The notes: a model not told the origin generated them from the sequence alone. Numbered from the stretch's first letter, positions 1 through 11,219 are shown. The stretch: 23,907 nt of DNA from Phenylobacterium sp. CCH9-H3 (GCF_001557235.1 NZ_LSJI01000106.1:1-23907); one strand, 5' to 3'. Numbers and translations: made by a program.

Positions 1-240
1 GGCCGCGAGCCCGCCGAACTCGAACATGCCGTGAAGGGCCGTGTTGTGAAGACGGGTCACTTCGACGAGCTTGGCGGTTCGAGCTGGGTGATGGTCCGTG
101 ACGGCGACGGCGCCGAGCATTTCGCGCGGCTGAGGTTCGGGCAGACCACCCCGGCCCTTGGCCGAACGATCGAACTTCTGCCCACCCCCCAAGGCGCCCA
201 AATCGCCGGTCCGACGCGCGGCCGAGGCCTCGAACGCTAG
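1..240 (+). CDS. 3' end of a gene entering from outside the window; possibly a relaxase (DUF3363-type) C-terminus
   Basis: The reading frame is open from base 1 and stops with TAG at 238-240, so this is probably the last 79 residues of a longer gene, although a GTG at 31 could start a 69-aa protein. The segment contains GRVVKTGHFDELGGSSWVMV, a beta-rich pattern. I associate it loosely with the middle or C-terminal part of VirD2-like relaxases carrying DUF3363, which show a 'GRV..xGL.DEL.Gs.yaVv' run. That assignment is from memory of the family and is weak. If right, it would place the following SOS operon beside conjugation genes. There is no catalytic motif in the visible part. A short inverted repeat (CGAACG-CTAGC-CGTTCG, 231-247) straddles the stop codon but has no T-tract, so I do not call it a terminator. 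Confidence 0.45.
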   Translation, partial: GREPAELEHAVKGRVVKTGHFDELGGSSWVMVRDGDGAEHFARLRFGQTTPALGRTIELLPTPQGAQIAGPTRGRGLER

Positions 241-289
241 CCGTTCGGAGAACTGAGATCGGAACAATGGGACTCGCCATCGGCCCAAT

Positions 290-304
290 GTTCTGCTTTT
301 GTTC
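290..304 (+). promoter_or_regulatory. LexA (SOS) operator, GTTC-N7-GTTC
   Basis: The bases GTTC (290-293), TGCTTTT (294-300) and GTTC (301-304) form an exact match to the direct-repeat LexA box of alphaproteobacteria. It lies 80 bases before the start of the 155-aa gene that is translationally coupled to dnaE2. SOS control of dnaE2 is established in Caulobacter, so this site predicts damage induction of the whole 384-4544 operon. No -35/-10 pair could be assigned with certainty. Confidence 0.85.
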
Positions 305-383
305 GATCCATGGGAATTGGGGACTTCACGAGGGCGGCCTCCCGGCCGGCTGACGACGCACGCCTGCAGCGGGGTCTCCGCTG

Positions 384-851
384 ATGGTGCATCGGACCTT
401 TGCCGGGCTCGGCGCGCCCGATGCGGCGGCGCGTGACTTCGAGGCCCTGCGCCCGTACGTCCAGGCGATCTGGGGGCTCCAGGCCGCGGTCGGCTACTTC
501 TCACGCGACGGCAGCGCGCTCGACATCACGCTTTCGAGCCTGCAGACGGCCGCCTTCCACTTCACGCGACGTCGCGACTTCTACGGTCCCCGCGAACCTC
601 TGGGCGACGCCGCGGACCTGCGCGAGCGCGAGGCTGTCACTTCGGTTTTCGAAGCGCTGCGACCCTACGCGCGAGCGCTCCGCCAGCTGCAGTCGCGGTG
701 CCGACCCTTCGGCCGCGATTGGCAGGCCCTCAACGTCGCCGTCCAGGGGCTCGAGACGACAGCGTTTCACTTCACCGGCGTGGCTCACTTCTATGGCAGC
801 CGCGGCGACAGCGCAGGGCCTGTCCGCCCGCCGGACGGGGTCGCGCCATGA
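384..851 (+). CDS. Uncharacterised 155-aa tandem-repeat protein, first gene of SOS operon with dnaE2
   Basis: I do not recognise this family. The protein consists of two 50-residue repeats, residues 19-68 and 89-138, with a 70-residue period. Both begin FEALRPY, contain F-x-RD-x2-AL in the middle and end in AFHFT-x4-FYG. By eye 25 of 50 positions are identical. Each repeat looks amphipathic and mainly helical, and conserved aromatic and His residues cluster at the end. There is no signal peptide or membrane segment. The ATG at 384 lies 80 bases after the LexA box. The TGA (849-851) overlaps the dnaE2 ATG (848-850) as ATGA, so the two are very likely co-translated. It sits where imuB is normally found but has no Y-family polymerase motif. 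A role with DnaE2 is inference from position only. Confidence 0.75.
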   Translation: MVHRTFAGLGAPDAAARDFEALRPYVQAIWGLQAAVGYFSRDGSALDITLSSLQTAAFHFTRRRDFYGPREPLGDAADLREREAVTSVFEALRPYARALRQLQSRCRPFGRDWQALNVAVQGLETTAFHFTGVAHFYGSRGDSAGPVRPPDGVAP

Positions 852-3800
852 CGCGCTACGCCGAACTGCAGGCCGCCTCGAACTTCTCGTTCCTGCGCGG
901 CGCGTCTCATCCGGGGGAACTGGTGATCGGGGCCGCGGCGATGGGCGTGGAGGCGATCGGCGTCTGTGACCGCAACACGCTGGCCGGCGTCGTCCGAGCC
1001 TGGTCGCAGGCTCGCACGCTGAGGGAACAGGGTGGGTCGATCAGAGCCCTGACGGGATGTCGGCTGGTGTTCGCGGACGGCACGCCCGAGCTGTTGGTCT
1101 ATCCGACGGATCGCGAGGCCTATGGACGCCTGACGCGGCTGCTGACGGTCGGGCAGCTCCGGTCGAAGAAGGGCGAATGCCGGCTGCTTTGGGAGGACTA
1201 CCGGGAGGCATCCGAGGGCCAGCTGACCATCGTGGTCCCGCCCGACCGGCTCACAGGAGAGTTCGCGGGCGCGCTGCAGCAGGTCCGGAACGTTGGTCGC
1301 GACGTATGGCTGGCGGCGACACGCCGCTATGGCCCTCGCGACCTCAATCGCATCTCGGCCCTCGGCGCCCTGGCGGATCAGGCGGGAACGCCGCTCGTGG
1401 CCACGAACGACGTGCTCTACCACGGGCCGGAGCGACGCTTCCTGCAGGACGTCCTGACCTGCGTGCGCGAAGGGCGGACGATCCAGACCGCCGGGCTGCT
1501 GCTTCAGGCGAATGCCGAGCGGCACCTGAAGAGCCCGGCGGAGATGGAGCGGCTGTTCGCGCGCTTCCCCGGGGTGGTGGACCGCAGTCTCGAGATCGCG
1601 GATCGGATCGGCTTCGATCTCAGCGAGCTCAAGTATGAGTACCCCGATGAGCCGGTGCCGGCGGGCAAGTCCGCGATCCAGCACCTGCGCGACCTGGCGT
1701 GGGAGGGCGCCGCCTGGCGCTTTCCGGGCGGGGTTTCCGACAAGGTGCGGAAGACCATCGAAAAGGAGCTCGACCTCATCGAGCGCCTCAACTTCCCGAA
1801 CTACTTCCTGACGGTCCACGACATCGTCCGCTGGGCGCGATCAGAGGGCATCCTCTGCCAAGGGCGGGGATCGGCCGCTAACTCCTGCGTTTGCTTCTGC
1901 CTGGGCGTCACTGCGGTGGATCCCACCAAGCCCGACCAGGACCTGCTCTTCTCTCGGTTCATCTCCGAGAGCCGGGGCGAGCCGCCGGACATCGACGTCG
2001 ACTTCGAGCATGAGCGGCGCGAGGAGGTGATGCAGTACATCTACCGCCGCTACGGCCGCGAGCGCGCGGCCATCGTGGCGACGGTCATCCACTACCGGCC
2101 ACGCATGGCCATCCGAGAGGTGGGCAAGGCGCTGGGCCTGACCGAGGACATCACCGCGGCCCTCGCCAAGACGGTCTGGGGCAGCTGGGGCGACGAGATT
2201 CCCGAGGCGCACATCCGTCAGGCCGGCCTTGATCCGGCCGCGCCGGAGATCGTGCGGGCGAACACCCTCGCACAGCAGCTACTGGGCTTCCCCCGGCACC
2301 TGTCGCAGCACGTGGGCGGCTACGTGCTCACGAAGCGTCGTCTTGATGAGACGGTGCCGATCGGCAATGCGGCCATGCCGGACCGAACCTTCATCGAATG
2401 GGACAAGGACGACATCGATGCGCTCGGCCTGATGAAGGTCGACGTCCTGGCGCTCGGCATGCTGACCGCACTCAAGGAGTGCCTGACGACCCTGGGCCTG
2501 GAGGACATCGCCGACATCCCGCAGGAGGAGCCGGGCGTCTACGACATGCTCTGCAAGGCGGACTCCGTCGGCGTGTTCCAGGTCGAGAGCCGGGCCCAGA
2601 TGTCCATGCTGCCGCGGCTGAAGCCCCGGCGCTTCTATGACCTGGTGATCGAGGTGGCGATCGTCCGCCCGGGCCCGATCCAGGGCGACATGGTCCATCC
2701 CTATCTTCGCCGGCGTGAGGGAACCGATCGGGTCGAGTACCCCTCCCCGCATCCCGACCATGGGGACGCCGACGAACTGAAGGGCATCCTCGGCAAGACC
2801 CTCGGCGTCCCGCTCTTCCAGGAGCAGGCCATGCGCATCGCCATCGAGGCGGCCAAGTTCTCGGAGAACGAAGCCGACGGCTTGCGGCGCTCGATGGCCA
2901 CCTTCCGCCACTACGGCAGTGTCGGGGTCTACGGGACGAAGTTCGTGGATGGCCTCACGGGCCGTGGGTACCCGGAGGAGTTCGCGCTCCGCTGCTTCCA
3001 CCAGATCGAAGGCTTTGGGTCTTACGGTTTCCCGGAGAGCCATGCGATCAGTTTCGCGCTGCTGGTCTACGCGTCGGCCTGGGTGAAGTGGCGCCACCCG
3101 GACGTCTTCCTGATGTCGCTGCTCAACGCCCAGCCGATGGGGTTCTACCAGCCCTCGCAGCTCGTTCGGGATGCGCAGGCCCACGGGGTAGAGGTGCGGC
3201 CGCCCGACGTCGCCTACAGCGACTGGAACAGTACGCTGGAGCTCTCCGAAGACCTGCGGCGGCCCTACCGCGCCGTGCGGCTGGGATTGCGGCAGGTGAC
3301 GGGCTTCAAGAAGGCGGAGGCCGAAGAGCTCGTCGCCGCCCGGGCCGCGGGCCTGCCGATGACGCCGCTGGACATTGCGCGCGGTGGCTGGGTGTCGCGC
3401 CGCGGGCTGGAGCTCCTTGCCGAGGCGGACGCTTTCCGCAGCCAGGGGCTGGACCGGCGTCAGACGCTCTGGGCGGTGAAGGGCTTGAGCGGCGAGTGGG
3501 ACGCCGATGAGACAGCGCCCCTGCTGCTGCGCCAGCGCACCGTCGAAGCCCAGGTGCAGCTGCCCTTCATGGCGCCGAGCCAGCACGTGGCGGAGGACTA
3601 TCGGACGACCAGCCTCTCGCTGAAGGGGCACCCGGTGCTGTTCTTCCGCGACACGCTCGCGAGCCGCGGGGTGGCCCCCTGCGCCGCGCTGTTGAAGGCA
3701 AGGGACCGTCGGCGGATGAGCGTCGCGGGCCTTGTCACCGTCCGTCAGCGGCCCGGCACCGCGAAGGGCGTGGTGTTCATGACGCTGGAGGACGAGACCG

Positions 3801-4039
3801 GCATCGCCAACATCGTCGTATGGAAGGACACCTTCGATAAGCACCGCCGCACCGTGATGACGTCCGCGTTCCTGATCGTCCACGGACAAGTGCAGCGCGC
3901 AGGCGACGTGATCCATCTCGTGTCGGCCGACTTCGAGGACCTGACCAGCCGCCTCTCGGAACTGCGGGAAGACCAGCGCGAGATCGTCGCGCGGTCTCGG
4001 GTCGACGGACGCCTCATCCGCAGCCGCGACTTCCACTGA
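848..4039 (+). CDS. dnaE2: Error-prone DNA polymerase DnaE2 (C-family, translesion synthesis)
   Basis: This is a 1063-aa alpha-subunit-type DNA polymerase of the DnaE2 subfamily, which carries out mutagenic translesion synthesis after DNA damage. The N-terminal PHP domain shows the DnaE2 signature [16 protein letters not shown]. The palm carries the acidic motif [14 protein letters not shown] (D381, D383, D385) and MKVDVLALG (D532), the three expected catalytic aspartates. A helix-hairpin-helix and an OB-fold follow (roughly residues 955-1040), and the protein ends RSRDFH, typical of the subfamily. Full length is normal. The ATG at 848 is chosen because the frame upstream lies inside the preceding gene and homologous sequence begins at MTRYAEL. 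The gene overlaps the upstream tandem-repeat gene and is followed after 11 bases by the next ORF. In Caulobacter DnaE2 works with ImuA and ImuB; neither is in this window. Confidence 0.96.
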   Translation: MTRYAELQAASNFSFLRGASHPGELVIGAAAMGVEAIGVCDRNTLAGVVRAWSQARTLREQGGSIRALTGCRLVFADGTPELLVYPTDREAYGRLTRLLTVGQLRSKKGECRLLWEDYREASEGQLTIVVPPDRLTGEFAGALQQVRNVGRDVWLAATRRYGPRDLNRISALGALADQAGTPLVATNDVLYHGPERRFLQDVLTCVREGRTIQTAGLLLQANAERHLKSPAEMERLFARFPGVVDRSLEIADRIGFDLSELKYEYPDEPVPAGKSAIQHLRDLAWEGAAWRFPGGVSDKVRKTIEKELDLIERLNFPNYFLTVHDIVRWARSEGILCQGRGSAANSCVCFCLGVTAVDPTKPDQDLLFSRFISESRGEPPDIDVDFEHERREEVMQYIYRRYGRERAAIVATVIHYRPRMAIREVGKALGLTEDITAALAKTVWGSWGDEIPEAHIRQAGLDPAAPEIVRANTLAQQLLGFPRHLSQHVGGYVLTKRRLDETVPIGNAAMPDRTFIEWDKDDIDALGLMKVDVLALGMLTALKECLTTLGLEDIADIPQEEPGVYDMLCKADSVGVFQVESRAQMSMLPRLKPRRFYDLVIEVAIVRPGPIQGDMVHPYLRRREGTDRVEYPSPHPDHGDADELKGILGKTLGVPLFQEQAMRIAIEAAKFSENEADGLRRSMATFRHYGSVGVYGTKFVDGLTGRGYPEEFALRCFHQIEGFGSYGFPESHAISFALLVYASAWVKWRHPDVFLMSLLNAQPMGFYQPSQLVRDAQAHGVEVRPPDVAYSDWNSTLELSEDLRRPYRAVRLGLRQVTGFKKAEAEELVAARAAGLPMTPLDIARGGWVSRRGLELLAEADAFRSQGLDRRQTLWAVKGLSGEWDADETAPLLLRQRTVEAQVQLPFMAPSQHVAEDYRTTSLSLKGHPVLFFRDTLASRGVAPCAALLKARDRRRMSVAGLVTVRQRPGTAKGVVFMTLEDETGIANIVVWKDTFDKHRRTVMTSAFLIVHGQVQRAGDVIHLVSADFEDLTSRLSELREDQREIVARSRVDGRLIRSRDFH

Positions 4040-4050
4040 AGGTCGCGGCC

Positions 4051-4254
4051 GTGACGATGTTCCAGAACCTCAACCGTTCGCTGGCCTCGGACCAGACGCT
4101 GAAGATCCAGTGCGATGCCTGCGATCATCTTGCCACCTTGCCCGCCGCCAAGGCTCGGACGCTGTGCGGCTCGGATGCGACTCCGATGGACATCCGCCGC
4201 CGCGCCCGCTGCATTATGTGCCGCACGCCAGGGCGAGCCCGGGTCTGGATTTGA
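4051..4254 (+). CDS. Small Cys-pair (zinc-ribbon-like) protein, third gene of SOS operon
   Basis: A 67-aa protein with two CxxC pairs, C21-x2-C24 (CDAC) and C54-x2-C57 (CIMC), separated by about 30 residues that include helix-like sequence. This spacing suggests a zinc ribbon or rubredoxin-like knuckle. Zinc binding is inferred from the pattern. The GTG at 4051 is 11 bases after the dnaE2 stop; an ATG two codons downstream (4057) is an alternative start. It is in line with dnaE2 with no room for a new promoter, so it probably shares LexA control. It resembles the next gene in layout and is probably a divergent paralogue. Partner and function are unknown. Confidence 0.7.
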   Translation: MTMFQNLNRSLASDQTLKIQCDACDHLATLPAAKARTLCGSDATPMDIRRRARCIMCRTPGRARVWI

Positions 4255-4256
4255 AG

Positions 4257-4544
4257 ATGACCTCGACGCTGAAGCCGCCGCCCAAGAAGGCCCTGGCCGC
4301 ATTTCACGTCGGCCAGGTCGGGAACGATACGGTCGAGACCTACCTCAAGAGCCGATGGTCTTTGGCAATCTGCTGCAAGACCTGCGAACGGCTCGTCGAG
4401 TGGACCCCGCCCATGCTGGCGGACAGGTTTGCGGGGCGCGAGGCCACGCGGATCGCCGACCTTGTGCCGCGCCTCAGCTGCAAGGGTGAAGGCGGCTGCC
4501 GCGGGAGCGACATCGCCGTCTTCCCGCACCTTTTCGACGGCTGA
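4257..4544 (+). CDS. Small Cys-rich protein, fourth gene of SOS operon
   Basis: A 95-aa protein with C40-x2-C43 (CKTC, preceded by another Cys) and C75-x5-C81, again about 30 residues apart, so probably a zinc ribbon. The ATG at 4257 is chosen because it lies two bases after the TGA of the preceding ORF (4252-4254) and follows a GAAG motif. The frame is open further upstream, but that stretch overlaps the previous gene and has no family-like sequence. The pattern W/L-x-I-C-x2-C-x30-C matches the preceding gene, suggesting tandem duplication. Similar short zinc-ribbon proteins of unknown function are common in alphaproteobacteria. It ends 16 bases before the stop of the convergent gene. Confidence 0.75.
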   Translation: MTSTLKPPPKKALAAFHVGQVGNDTVETYLKSRWSLAICCKTCERLVEWTPPMLADRFAGREATRIADLVPRLSCKGEGGCRGSDIAVFPHLFDG

Positions 4545-4560
4545 CGACCGTCAGATCTCG

Positions 4561-4941
4561 TCAGGTCGTTGCGGCGTATGGCGTGTTGCGCAGGAGGCGA
4601 CGGGAGAGGTCCGGAGCTCCATCTGTCCACCAGACCGGACCGCGCTCGCCAAGCGCGACCTTGGCGGCATGGACGCGAGCGCGGGCTTCGCGCAGCGCAG
4701 CAGGATCCTCTACCAAGCCCGCGGATCGGACCGCGCGGCGGGCGGCCATGAGTTCGCCGGTGTGCCGCTCGACTTCGGCCGCGGAAAGGCCCCGGTTCGT
4801 GGCGCGCCAAAGACGGCCGTCGACCACGATGTAGCGACCGTCGGGCGTCCGCCGGATCGCAGATGCGGCATACGGAGGGGCGACGTTAGGACTGGCGATC
4901 GCCGCGATCGCCCTGTCCCTTCGGTGCGGCATGCTTCGCAT
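4561..4941 (-). CDS. Conserved small protein of the type often labelled 'biopolymer transporter Tol'
   Basis: A 126-aa protein whose middle and C-terminus (GRYIVVDGRLWRATN, ELMAARRAVRSAG, ARARVHAAKVALGERGPVWW) match a conserved alphaproteobacterial family of about 110-130 aa. Databases often label that family 'biopolymer transporter Tol', although it has no transport segment. The real function is unknown. The two ARR/RAR stretches look helical. It is the last gene of a minus-strand cluster and overlaps the 3' end of the preceding 59-aa gene by 56 bases if started at 4941. A start at the second Met (4932) still overlaps. The conserved part begins about 30 residues in, so the exact start is uncertain. 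Confidence 0.75.
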   Translation of the reverse strand: MRSMPHRRDRAIAAIASPNVAPPYAASAIRRTPDGRYIVVDGRLWRATNRGLSAAEVERHTGELMAARRAVRSAGLVEDPAALREARARVHAAKVALGERGPVWWTDGAPDLSRRLLRNTPYAATT

Positions 4942-5065
4942 GCTGGCGCTGGTCGGCGGCGGAGGACTTGCCGACGTTGACCTGGTCGCTGGTGAAGTGG
5001 CCCTGGTCGTCGCGGCGCACGTATCGCTTGTCCGTGCCCGTATCGACCCGTTCGCGCTTGCTCAT
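4886..5065 (-). CDS. Small hydrophilic conserved hypothetical protein (59 aa)
   Basis: A 59-aa, highly charged protein beginning MSKRERVDTGTDKRYVRRDD and ending in an Asp/Gln/Gly-rich tail. The DTGTDKR-Y/F-VRRD-x-G core is a recurring small-protein motif in alphaproteobacteria, with no known function that I can name. The start at 5065 is well supported: reading the minus strand, GGAG precedes the ATG with a seven-base spacer (GGAGAAACGACATG). The frame is open ten codons further but without a ribosome site. The composition suggests a disordered, cytoplasmic, possibly nucleic-acid-associated protein; that is inference. Confidence 0.75.
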   Translation of the reverse strand: MSKRERVDTGTDKRYVRRDDQGHFTSDQVNVGKSSAADQRQHAKHAAPKGQGDRGDRQS

Positions 5066-5115
5066 GTCGTTTCTCCTTGTCGCCGATGAATCCACCGGCG
5101 CCTCGGAGGTTCCGA

Positions 5116-5364
5116 CTAGCGCGACACCTTGCGAGCCCTGAGCTCGGGCAGGAGTTTCCGAGCTGCGGGTCGCTCGACCCAGGTGACCGCCATGCCCATG
5201 ATCTGCGCGGGCCGTCCAAAGCGCTCACTCTGGATCAAGGGATCGCTCGGCCGACCGCGTGATCGCACCAGGTCATCGAACTCCTGGCGCGTGAGCCGGA
5301 TACCCGTCGCTTCTACGCCGGCCCGATCGTTCAGCTCTCGCTGGATGTCTGTGAGCGTGAGCAT
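5116..5364 (-). CDS. Uncharacterised 82-aa protein
   Basis: I do not recognise this family. The protein begins MLTLTDIQRELNDRAG, a helix resembling the first helix of small DNA-binding or regulatory proteins, and has two predicted helical segments rich in Arg and Asp with no Cys pair or membrane segment. The ATG at 5364 is six bases downstream of the stop of the preceding membrane-protein gene (5371), so they are probably one transcription unit with the SRAP gene. Codon use is consistent with the neighbours. Confidence 0.65.
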   Translation of the reverse strand: MLTLTDIQRELNDRAGVEATGIRLTRQEFDDLVRSRGRPSDPLIQSERFGRPAQIMGMAVTWVERPAARKLLPELRARKVSR

Positions 5365-5370
5365 TGAGGC

Positions 5371-5556
5371 TCAGGGCTCCGCACGACAGTCTGTGTCGGC
5401 GATGGCGGGTGTTTCTCCATCGGCCAGCGCAGCGCGGTAGCACCTGGCTTCGTCCGCCTTCCGAGTCCACGCCCACGCAAGGGCCATGCACATCAGCGAG
5501 AGAAGCACGCAACCGGCCGCCAGCAGGCGGAATGTCCAGCGCGTCGAGTTGAGCAT
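5371..5556 (-). CDS. Small single-pass membrane protein (61 aa)
   Basis: A 61-aa protein with one strongly hydrophobic segment at residues 9-30 (LRLLAAG-to-MALAWAW type) followed by a short polar tail containing two Cys (C42 and C56 region). Topology is probably N-terminus in, tail in the periplasm, where the two Cys could form a disulphide; this is inference. The ATG at 5556 lies two bases after the SRAP stop codon (TGA-CG-ATG), which is why I choose it over the longer open frame that would overlap SRAP. The translational coupling suggests a linked role, but no function is known. Confidence 0.65.
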   Translation of the reverse strand: MLNSTRWTFRLLAAGCVLLSLMCMALAWAWTRKADEARCYRAALADGETPAIADTDCRAEP

Positions 5557-5558
5557 CG

Positions 5559-6290
5559 TCAAGTGGGCGCGACCTCGTCTTCCTTGGTGCCGTGCCCGAC
5601 GATCTGAAGAGCGCCGTCCTCCAGGGGCTGCTGTAGCCGGCGGACCTCGGCCCATGGTGCGTCGCTGAGCCAGAGGTCCCAGTCAGCCGGGTCCGTCAGG
5701 ATCACCGGCATCGCCTTGTCGTGGTGACGTGCGACCTCGGCGTTCGCTTCTGTCGTCAGGAAGCCGAAGACCTCGCAGTCCTCCCAGCCTGTCTTGATCT
5801 TCCGAACGCAGCTCCAGGGGGTCCAGACGCCTGCGAAGAACGATAGGGGTCGGTCCGCACTGAGCGCGTACCAGACCTGCTTGAAAGTACCCCCGACCTG
5901 ATCGGGCTCGCTGAACGAGGTCATCGGCACCAGACAGCGGTACTTGGGTTCGAGCCAGGCCTGCCAATGGCGGCTGGCCGTATTTCGGATGTTGGTGACG
6001 CCCTTGTCTGGCTCCATCTTCAGGAGCTCATTGAAATCGAACTCCGTCCCTTTCGCGCGAAGCTTGTCGGCGCGTTTCTTCGCCGCCTCGAACTGGACAT
6101 TCTGTGGGGTAGGCATCCCCCAGCGCAGATCGCGCATCTGCCGCTCGCCGGTATCTGCACGGAGAACGACCGGCGCTGCGTAGTCGGGATAGACGCCCGA
6201 CATCGGCGGCTGATTGTTGTTTCGATCCATTGCACGGACAGCGGCGGCGACTTCGGCGCGGGCCCGCATCATGGCGTATAGGTTGCACAT
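5559..6290 (-). CDS. SRAP-family protein (HMCES/YedK-like), abasic-site DNA-protein crosslink enzyme
   Basis: A 243-aa 'SOS response-associated peptidase' family protein. Members form a thiazolidine crosslink between the N-terminal Cys and abasic sites in single-stranded DNA, protecting them from breakage. The start MCNLYAMM supplies Cys2, exposed after Met removal. The active-site Asn sits in TNIRNT (N100, where many members have NARAE), E128 in SFSEP, and His in HHDKAMPVIL (H190). Length is normal for a divergent alphaproteobacterial clade. There is no good ribosome site before the ATG and no LexA box in the 343 bases upstream. It heads the minus-strand cluster that converges on the dnaE2 operon, so two damage-tolerance functions sit side by side. 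The family and the catalytic Cys are confident; the clade assignment is inference. Confidence 0.92.
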   Translation of the reverse strand: MCNLYAMMRARAEVAAAVRAMDRNNNQPPMSGVYPDYAAPVVLRADTGERQMRDLRWGMPTPQNVQFEAAKKRADKLRAKGTEFDFNELLKMEPDKGVTNIRNTASRHWQAWLEPKYRCLVPMTSFSEPDQVGGTFKQVWYALSADRPLSFFAGVWTPWSCVRKIKTGWEDCEVFGFLTTEANAEVARHHDKAMPVILTDPADWDLWLSDAPWAEVRRLQQPLEDGALQIVGHGTKEDEVAPT

Positions 6291-6633
6291 CGGCCGACGC
6301 TAGCAGCGTGGCATGGTCAGCTGAAGTGCGGTGAAGCTGCCGATCGATGCGGACCGCGCCTCACAGCTCATTCGGCCCTCGGTGATTCGCTGGCGCCCGA
6401 CGAAGCGGTGTGAAACAGGCTGCGGGACGACAGGTGGATCGACCGAGGTCGGAGGCACGAAGGTGTGATCGAAGTTGTAGGACGGTTTGTAGGGTGGACA
6501 GCGCACCCCCAAAAACGTCTTTTTCTTTCAATGCACTACGGGCGAAAAAGAGATTTTGCGCCAGAAGCTCATTTCGCTATGGCATGCCTTACGACCGCGG
6601 CGCGCGCGTGACAATCACGCCAGGGGTTAAGTT
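6291..6633. other. 343-base non-coding stretch between divergent SRAP and hydantoinase genes
   Basis: No convincing gene lies here. The part from about 6505 to 6600 is visibly less GC-rich (runs of A and T such as AAAAACGTCTTTTT) than everything to its right. It contains a short GGGTG/CACCC inverted repeat (6493-6508), and a perfect hairpin-like palindrome at 6606-6620. The change of composition and of gene content makes it a candidate boundary between the accessory damage region and the downstream metabolic region. I see no tRNA, integrase or direct-repeat attachment site. Confidence 0.5.
6606..6620. promoter_or_regulatory. Palindrome GCGTGA-CAA-TCACGC upstream of hydantoinase gene (possible operator)
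   Basis: The six-base arms are perfect and the loop is three bases. The site ends one base before the AGGGG ribosome-binding site of the hydantoinase gene. It could be a repressor operator or a 5' UTR hairpin controlling access to the ribosome site; sequence alone cannot decide. Confidence 0.35.
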
Positions 6634-10263
<3,630 letters not shown>

Positions 10264-10306
10264 GTCCGGCGCAAAGCTGACAAAATCAATGCACACAAGG
10301 TCCTGA

Positions 10307-10918
10307 ATGACGCCGTTCGCTATCGCACTCGCCCTCTTCGCCCAGGCCCCCGAGGCCGCCGCGCCCGCCCCCGAAGCCCCGGCGGCGGCCGAGGATCGCC
10401 TGCCCGCCGGCGCGCCCAAGGACGACTATCAGTTCGTGGCCTGGTGCTACGGCGCCCTGCGCGGCTACCTCGACATGCACGACGAGATGATGCCGGAGGT
10501 CACCCGCATCGAGAGCCAGTTCCGCAAGCCAGGGACCAGGCTCGAGGACGACCTGAAGGTCTACGCCCAGATGCAGAAGGACGGGCGCGCCCAGCTCAAG
10601 TCCTTCCAGGCCGCCCTGACCGCCGCGGAGAAGGCTTCCGTCCGCCCGATCAACACCCTGGGCGCCAACGCCGTGCGCCAGGGCCGGCTGATCTGGAGCA
10701 CGGGCCCGGAGGTCACCAAGGCCCGCAAGGCCCAGGAGTGGATGAGCTGGGCCCTGCCCGCCCGTTGCGAGACCGTCTCCGCCTCGCTGGAAACCCGCGC
10801 CAAGCTCATGGGGGCCACGTTCAAGGTGAACGAGGAACAGGCGCCGCCCGCCGAGACTCCCGCGGCCGAGCCGGCGCCCACGGACGGCGAACCCACCCCG
10901 CCGGCCCCGACCAACTGA
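10307..10918 (+). CDS. Exported hypothetical protein (203 aa)
   Basis: The protein begins with a short hydrophobic stretch, MTPFAIALALFAQAPEAAA, that looks like a signal peptide cleaved near residue 18-20, followed by an Ala/Pro-rich linker. The central part (about residues 40-165) is helical and contains two Cys in the WCYGALRGY and PARCE regions, likely a periplasmic disulphide. The tail is Pro/Ala/Glu-rich and probably disordered. ATG at 10307 is preceded by AAGG with a six-base spacer. Such proteins are typical in Caulobacteraceae but I know no function. It lies 43 bases after the hydantoinase stop and 25 bases before the DUF1294 gene. Confidence 0.78.
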   Translation: MTPFAIALALFAQAPEAAAPAPEAPAAAEDRLPAGAPKDDYQFVAWCYGALRGYLDMHDEMMPEVTRIESQFRKPGTRLEDDLKVYAQMQKDGRAQLKSFQAALTAAEKASVRPINTLGANAVRQGRLIWSTGPEVTKARKAQEWMSWALPARCETVSASLETRAKLMGATFKVNEEQAPPAETPAAEPAPTDGEPTPPAPTN

Positions 10919-10943
10919 CCCTGGCGGTCGCAGGCTCGGACCC

Positions 10944-11219
10944 ATGCTCGGGCTTGCGGGCCTCTATCTGATCGCGATCAACACCGCGACGTTCGCGGCC
11001 TTCGCCCTCGACAAGCGGGCGGCGGAGCGGCGCGCCCGGCGCCTGCCCGAGCGGCGGCTGCTGACGCTGGCTGCCCTGGGCGGCTCGCCCGGCGCGCTGA
11101 TCGGCCAGCAGGTGCTCAGGCACAAGACCCGCAAGGAGCCCTTCCGGACCACGCTCTGGGCGATCGTCGGGGTCCAGGCGGCGGCGCTGGCCGCCCTCGC
11201 CTACCTGCTACCGAGATAG
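10944..11219 (+). CDS. DUF1294 family small membrane protein
   Basis: A 91-aa protein with two or three membrane segments (residues 3-21, about 40-58, 70-89) and the DUF1294 signatures AFALDKRAAERRARRLPER, LLTLAALGGSPGALIGQ and HKTRKEPFRTTLW. The family is widespread; some members carry an N-terminal cold-shock domain, absent here. Function is unknown. The start ATG at 10944 fits the family N-terminus. Its last 19 bases overlap the 3' end of the convergent aminotransferase gene. Confidence 0.9.
   Translation: MLGLAGLYLIAINTATFAAFALDKRAAERRARRLPERRLLTLAALGGSPGALIGQQVLRHKTRKEPFRTTLWAIVGVQAAALAALAYLLPR

Noticed and set aside
250..265. Second LexA-like pair, GAAC-N8-GAAC, on the opposite strand near the SOS operator
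   Set aside because: The spacer is eight bases rather than seven, and the exact site at 290-304 explains regulation.
4533..4560. CTGACG/CGTCAG inverted repeat between the convergent operons as a terminator
   Set aside because: Only a two- to four-base loop, a weak five- to six-base stem and no T-tract.
5098..5113. GGAAC on the minus strand upstream of the 59-aa gene as an EcfG promoter
   Set aside because: At 17-base spacing the -10 bases are ATTC, not CGTT.
6300..6512. 70-aa minus-strand ORF just upstream of the SRAP gene
   Set aside because: It needs a TTG start without a ribosome site, has Pro-rich low-information sequence and no recognisable motif. It could be a decayed gene but cannot be supported.
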